A DNA stretch of 64,000 nt. It comes from Chloroflexota bacterium. GTDB lineage: Bacteria > Chloroflexota > Limnocylindria > QHBO01. The notes under the pieces were generated by a model. The model was not told where the DNA came from, did not search any database, and worked only from the letters and a program-made list of their open reading frames with translations. The position numbers and the translations under genes were made by a program. Every line of letters starts with the position of its first letter. Position 1 is the first letter of the stretch. Shown here piece by piece: positions 59,075 to 64,000 of this stretch. Location: contig JAILWI010000001.1 of the NCBI GenBank assembly GCA_025699005.1, positions 558,001 through 622,000 on the forward strand. The letters run 5' to 3'.

Positions 59075-59737
59075 ATGAGCCAGAGCGCCGCCAACGTCAC
59101 CTCCCGGGAGCCGATGAGCCGTCAGCGCGTGCTCGAGGCGGCCATCGGACTCGCCGATCGTGGCGGGATCGCCTCGCTGAGCATGCGAAAGCTGGCGCAG
59201 GAGCTCGGCGTGGAGGCGATGACGCTCTACTACTACGTCGCCAACAAGGACGAGATCCTGGACGGGATCGTCGACATGGTGGTCGGCGAGATGGAGCTCC
59301 CACCCGCGGACATGGAGTGGAAGGCAGCCGTCCGCCACACCGCGATCTCGGCGCACGAGGTGCTGCAGGCCCATCCATGGGCCGCCGCCCTGCTCCTCTC
59401 GCCGAGCCGCGTCAGCCAGGCGCGCCTGCGCTACATGGATGCGCTGCTCGGGACCCTGCGAGGCGCCGGATTCTCGGCCGAGATGACGGATCATGCCTAT
59501 CACGCGCTCGACAGCCACGTGATGGGTTTCACGCTGTGGGTGGTGGGCATGAACCTGGACGAGGCCGATCTCGAGGAGATGGCGAGCAGCTTCCTCGCCG
59601 ATCTTCCCCGAGAGGAGCTCCCGCACCTGGCGGAGCACGTCGAGCAGCACCTGAGGCCGCGCGATCCCGACGACGAGGGCGATTTCGTCTTCGGGTTGGA
59701 CCTCATCCTGGAGGGGCTCGAGCGCCGGTTGGGGTAG
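59075..59737 (+). CDS. TetR-family transcriptional regulator (TetR C-terminal domain type)
   Basis: 220 aa. SRQRVLEAAIGLADRGGIASLSMRKLAQELGVEAMTLYYYVANKDEIL is the helix-turn-helix; the remainder is a mostly helical TetR_C-like ligand domain with HTAISAHEVLQAHPW and DHAYHALDSHVMGFTLW. ATG 59075 begins close to the predicted start site, so the mRNA is leaderless. Represses the neighbouring oxidoreductase and itself. Confidence 0.9.
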   Translation: MSQSAANVTSREPMSRQRVLEAAIGLADRGGIASLSMRKLAQELGVEAMTLYYYVANKDEILDGIVDMVVGEMELPPADMEWKAAVRHTAISAHEVLQAHPWAAALLLSPSRVSQARLRYMDALLGTLRGAGFSAEMTDHAYHALDSHVMGFTLWVVGMNLDEADLEEMASSFLADLPREELPHLAEHVEQHLRPRDPDDEGDFVFGLDLILEGLERRLG

Positions 59738-59901
59738 GGCGCCAGGAGCTCTTCGAGTCGAAGGGCCGCACCTCGAGCGGCATGCCGACGGCCGAACGAG
59801 GCGCCGCGGGATCGACATCCTGAGCGTCCGAGTTGAAGCGTCCGGCGTCACACGGATGGTGGCATCGCTGTCCATCGGGAGCGTATTGGACTCCTGCACG
59901 G

Positions 59902-60417
59902 ATGCCCGTCATGCTGTCCCGCGTGCCTGCTCGATACCTTTTCCTGGGGCTCGCGCTCCTTCTTGCCGCCGTCGCCCCCGTCCGTGCCGACACCGGTCTG
60001 ACGAACACGGTCGCCGCGGCCTACTTCCCCCGCAACGCCGACTCCGGCCTCCATGCGATCGCCCACGAGCGCGTCGCGGAGATTGCGGCGTGCCAGTGCC
60101 TGAGCCACGACGGACGACGCGATGGGACGGCTGAGGTCCTAGCGTGGAACCGGGGAATGTCAGATCCCGTGAGCGCGGTCGTTGCTAACTGGCAATCCAG
60201 CAGCGGGCATCACGCCATCCTCTCCAAGACTACGTACGGGCGCATCGGCTGCGCCGAGGCGGTGACCGGCGACACGCACTGGTTTGCCTGCGTGCTGGCA
60301 ACCGGCCCGCTGCCAGCGGCGGCACCACCGGCCGCGAAAGTGCCACAGCCGGCGCCGCCGACCGGCGGCATGCTGCTTCCCGATACGGCCATGCCTCGGG
60401 GATTCGCCGAGCCGTAA
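59902..60417 (+). CDS. Secreted CAP/SCP-domain protein
   Basis: 171 aa from ATG 59902 (59911 also possible). Signal peptide (RYLFLGLALLLAAVAPVRA) then a compact CAP core: HERVAEIAACQCLSHDG, EVLAWNRG, VVANWQSSSGHHAIL and YGRIGCAEA; the C-terminus is a Pro/Ala linker. Bacterial CAP proteins are secreted, often calcium- or lipid-binding. The 164-bp gap before it contains no visible gene. Confidence 0.75.
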   Translation: MPVMLSRVPARYLFLGLALLLAAVAPVRADTGLTNTVAAAYFPRNADSGLHAIAHERVAEIAACQCLSHDGRRDGTAEVLAWNRGMSDPVSAVVANWQSSSGHHAILSKTTYGRIGCAEAVTGDTHWFACVLATGPLPAAAPPAAKVPQPAPPTGGMLLPDTAMPRGFAEP

Positions 60418-60423
60418 CCGCGG

Positions 60424-60885
60424 CTACTCCTCGCCGATGTCCTCGTTCCAGATCTCCGGATGCGCCTCGATGAACTCGTTCATCAGGTCCACGCACTCCT
60501 GGGAGTCGAGGTTGATCACCTCGACGCCGCGCGACCGCAGGTAGTCCTCGCCGCCGACGAACGTGCGGTTCTCGCCCATGACCACGCGCGGGATGCCGTA
60601 GAGCAGGATCGCACCGGTGCACATGTCGCAGGGCGACAGGGTCGTGTACATCGTCGATCGGCGATAGACCGACGCCGGCAGCCGGCCGGCGTTCTCGAGG
60701 GCATCGGTCTCGCCGTGGCGGATCGCGCTGTTCTGCTGCACGCGGCGGTTGTGGCCGACCGCGAGGACGGTGCCGTCATCGGCGATGAGGGCGCCTCCGA
60801 TCGGGACGCCGCCCTCCGCGCGCCCGACCTTCGCCTGCTCGATGGCGTGCTGCAGGCCGGCGTGATCTCGATCAAGGGTCTCCAT
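60424..60885 (-). CDS. Fcy1-like cytosine/nucleoside deaminase
   Basis: 153 aa. Zinc ligands and catalytic Glu are His57 and Glu59 (HGETDALENAG) with Cys86 and Cys89 (LSPCDMCTGAI). The segment GIPRVVMGENRTFVGGEDYL and the C-terminal EIWNEDIGE resemble yeast cytosine deaminase Fcy1 rather than bacterial CodA. Converts cytosine (possibly other bases) to uracil in the cytoplasm. Adjacent nucleoside importer genes on the same strand suggest a salvage operon. Confidence 0.85.
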   Translation of the reverse strand: METLDRDHAGLQHAIEQAKVGRAEGGVPIGGALIADDGTVLAVGHNRRVQQNSAIRHGETDALENAGRLPASVYRRSTMYTTLSPCDMCTGAILLYGIPRVVMGENRTFVGGEDYLRSRGVEVINLDSQECVDLMNEFIEAHPEIWNEDIGEE

Positions 60886-60904
60886 CGGTCCTCCTGGGAT
60901 TGCG

Positions 60905-61819
60905 TCAGCTGCGACGGTAGGGCTTGAGGTAGGCGCCGGGATACGCGACGTTGCGTCCCGAGAGCGCGAGGGCGGCGATCACCACGAGATAGGGGAGCGC
61001 CAGCAGCAGCTCGAAGGGGAGCGCGCTGAACTCGGGCAGGATACGCAGCCGGAACTGCAGCGAGAAGATGAGCGAGAAGAGCAGCGCGCCGATGACGCCC
61101 CGGCCGATACGCCAGCGTCCGAAGATCACGAGCGCGACGCACACCCAGCCGCGTCCCGCGATGATGTCCAGGGTGAAGCTGCCGAGCAGCGCCAGGGTGA
61201 TGAACGCGCCACCGACGGCCATCAGCGAGCCGCCGATCATGAGCGCCAGGTAGCGTGTGCGCGTCACGTTGACGCCCGCCGCGTCGGCCGCCTCCGGGTT
61301 CTCGCCGACCGCACGAATCTCGAGGCCGAAGCTGGAGCGCTGGAGGATCCACCAGGCCACCGGGACCACCAGCAGGAAGGCGATCCAGGTGAGCGCGTAC
61401 TGGTCGAACAGCGCGCCGATCTCGCCCAGGCCGCCAAACGGGTTCAGGGTCGACATCGGCTCGATGCGCTGGAGGTCGCCGCCCTGGAAGATCAGCCGGT
61501 TCACGAACTCGGACAGCCCGATGAGGCCGATGGTCAGGCCGATGCCCGAGACGTGCTGGTTGGCTCCGAGCGTCACGGTCAGGAGCGCCATGATCGCCCC
61601 GGCCGCCAGGCCGACCACGATGGCCGTGGCCAGCCCGACGAGCGGCGAGCCGGTCGCCCAGGCGGCGGCGAACCCGGCGAAGGCACCCGCGTACATCGTT
61701 CCCTCGATGCCCAGGTTGAGGACCCCGCTGCGCTCGGAGTACGTCTCACCCACCGTGCCGTAGACCAGCGGCGTCGCGTTGCGCAGGGTGGCGGCGATCA
61801 GGTCGACGAAGAAGATCAT
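60905..61819 (-). CDS. Nucleoside ABC importer permease (NupQ-like)
   Basis: 304 aa. Eight or so helices and the conserved ERSGVLNLGIEGTMYAGAF, then EIRAVGENPEAADAAGVNVTRTR and PYLVVIAALALSGRN of CUT2-type nucleoside permeases. ATG 61819 overlaps the previous gene's stop. Second membrane subunit of the importer. Confidence 0.93.
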   Translation of the reverse strand: MIFFVDLIAATLRNATPLVYGTVGETYSERSGVLNLGIEGTMYAGAFAGFAAAWATGSPLVGLATAIVVGLAAGAIMALLTVTLGANQHVSGIGLTIGLIGLSEFVNRLIFQGGDLQRIEPMSTLNPFGGLGEIGALFDQYALTWIAFLLVVPVAWWILQRSSFGLEIRAVGENPEAADAAGVNVTRTRYLALMIGGSLMAVGGAFITLALLGSFTLDIIAGRGWVCVALVIFGRWRIGRGVIGALLFSLIFSLQFRLRILPEFSALPFELLLALPYLVVIAALALSGRNVAYPGAYLKPYRRS

Positions 61820-62885
61820 CCGGACGCCACCTCCGCGGCCGGGGGCGCGGCCGGCGGCGCAGCGGCCCGCGCCCGGTAGCGGCGCTGCGTCAGGAGCGCG
61901 ATCGTGGTCAGCAGCAGGACGCCCTGCACGACCGCCCCGAGCTGCGACGGGATCCCGAGCGAGCGAGCCGCCGAGCTGGCGCCGACGGTGAGGTCGCCGA
62001 GGAACAGCCCGGCCAGCGCGACGCCGGGCATCGTCAGGGTCCCGAGGGTGGCTACCACGATGCCCGTGTAGCCGTAGCCGGGTGAGATTCCCGAGGTCAG
62101 GCGGTTCTGGATCCCCGCGACCTCGCCGACCCCGGCGAGCCCGGCGATCGCCCCGCTCATGAGCGCGGCCCCGAGCAGGGTGCGCGAGACGTTGATGCCG
62201 GCGAACCGCGCGCCGTGCGGGCTGAGACCGGCGGCGCGCAGCCGGAGCCCGGTCGGGGTGCGAACCAGGACGTACCAGGCCACGCCGATCACGGCGATCG
62301 CGATGAGGAACCCGATATGGAGCCGCGAGCGCTCGATGAGAGTGGGGAACTCGGCCGACGCCGCGATCCGCGCGGACTCCGGGAAGCCGGTCTCCGGATC
62401 GCGCCACGGGCCGTGGAGCAGGCCGTTCACGAGCAGCAGCGCCACGGGGTTGAGCAGGAGGGTGGTCACCACCTCGTCGATCCCGAACCGCACCCGCAGC
62501 AGAGCCGGAACCAGGGCCCACGCCGCGCCGGCCAGCGCCCCGCCGACGACCATGACCGGAAGCGCGAGGACCGGTGGCAGGTCACCGACCATGGTGCCGA
62601 TGCCGGCGGCGGCGATCGCGCCGAGCAGGAGCTGGCCCTCCGCGCCGATGTTCCAGTACCCGGCCCGGAAGGCGATCGCCACGGCAGCCCCGGTGAGCAG
62701 GATCGGGGTCGCGCTGACGAGGACCTCGAGCAGCGTGAACTGCGAGGTCAGCGGGACCACCAGGTAGGCGGCGTATGCCGCGATCGGGTTCGCGCCCGCC
62801 AGGATGATCGGGCCCGCGGTGATCAGGAAGGTCAGCAGGACAGCGAGGATCACGAGGACCGGCGTGGAGCGGACGGTGATCCGTC

Positions 62886-62889
<4 letters not shown>
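61816..62889 (-). CDS. Nucleoside ABC importer permease (NupP-like)
   Basis: 357 aa. GYWNIGAEGQLLLGAIAAAG, LLHGPWRDPETGFPESARI and LRAAGLSPHGARFAGINVSRTL are the hallmark segments of the first CUT2 nucleoside permease. ATGA overlap with both neighbours shows an operon of ATPase, permease 1, permease 2 and then the deaminase 20 bp on. Confidence 0.93.

Positions 62890-64000
<1,111 letters not shown>

Overview
The window is a GC-rich (roughly two-thirds G+C by eye) bacterial chromosome segment. Gene content (CUT1, CUT2 and ECF sugar/nucleoside importers, LacI/GntR/PadR/MerR/TetR regulators, a Fcy1-like cytosine deaminase, LigD polymerase domain, STP-rich secreted proteins, several apparently leaderless genes) fits a free-living soil or freshwater bacterium. 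Chloroflexota (Limnocylindria-like) is my best guess, high-GC Actinobacteriota the alternative; this is inference, since there is no rRNA or marker gene to settle it. I saw no tRNA, rRNA or CRISPR array.

Layout. 1-6.1 kb: a defence-type island with the end of a class III nucleotidyl cyclase, a DNA methyltransferase and, convergent, a two-gene operon of a nuclease-SF1 helicase (DUF2075) and a GHKL ATPase fused to a PD-(D/E)XK-like domain. 6.25-14.9 kb: a complete LacI-controlled catabolic cassette (binding protein, two permeases, two non-identical ATPases, nucleoside hydrolase, ribokinase-family kinase). It is bracketed by direct copies of DUF2075-locus DNA: the full gene on the left; a 205-bp 5' fragment, a broken membrane gene and a 90-bp upstream repeat on the right. 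15.1-16.7 kb is a zone of decayed genes.

16.7-23.8 kb: an operon under a GntR/HutC regulator with a 20-bp perfect operator: a 33-aa membrane peptide, an ECF transporter (S, A1, A2, T), a PfkB kinase (frameshifted here), a double-SIS isomerase and a BtpA/SgcQ protein. 23.8-27.3 kb: a DMT exporter, a dead CPBP protease and a sigma/anti-sigma/secreted-protein cluster, punctuated by three copies of a 34-bp palindrome (a fourth, diverged, lies at 42.5 kb). 27.5-42 kb: SPFH protein, GGDEF protein, AbrB-PIN toxin-antitoxin pair, secreted subtilisin, cyclase-ATPase-TPR regulator, RidA, cupin, zinc metallopeptidase and a large membrane protein. 42-56 kb: RND exporter with an upstream operator-like array and a coupled 52-aa ORF, methyltransferase, LigD polymerase domain, MerR-controlled pair, Rieske protein, PadR-controlled ABC exporter. 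56-64 kb: small enzymes, a TetR/dehydrogenase divergent pair, a CAP protein, and a cytosine deaminase beside a CUT2-type nucleoside importer that runs off the end.

The genes work together mainly as nutrient salvage: three unrelated importer types (CUT1, ECF, CUT2), each linked to enzymes for sugars, nucleosides or bases. The strongest candidates for something undescribed are the GHKL/DUF2075/methylase island, the duplicated DUF2075 flanks around the CUT1 cassette, the ECF-PfkB-SIS-BtpA operon, and the shared palindromic and 5' elements.
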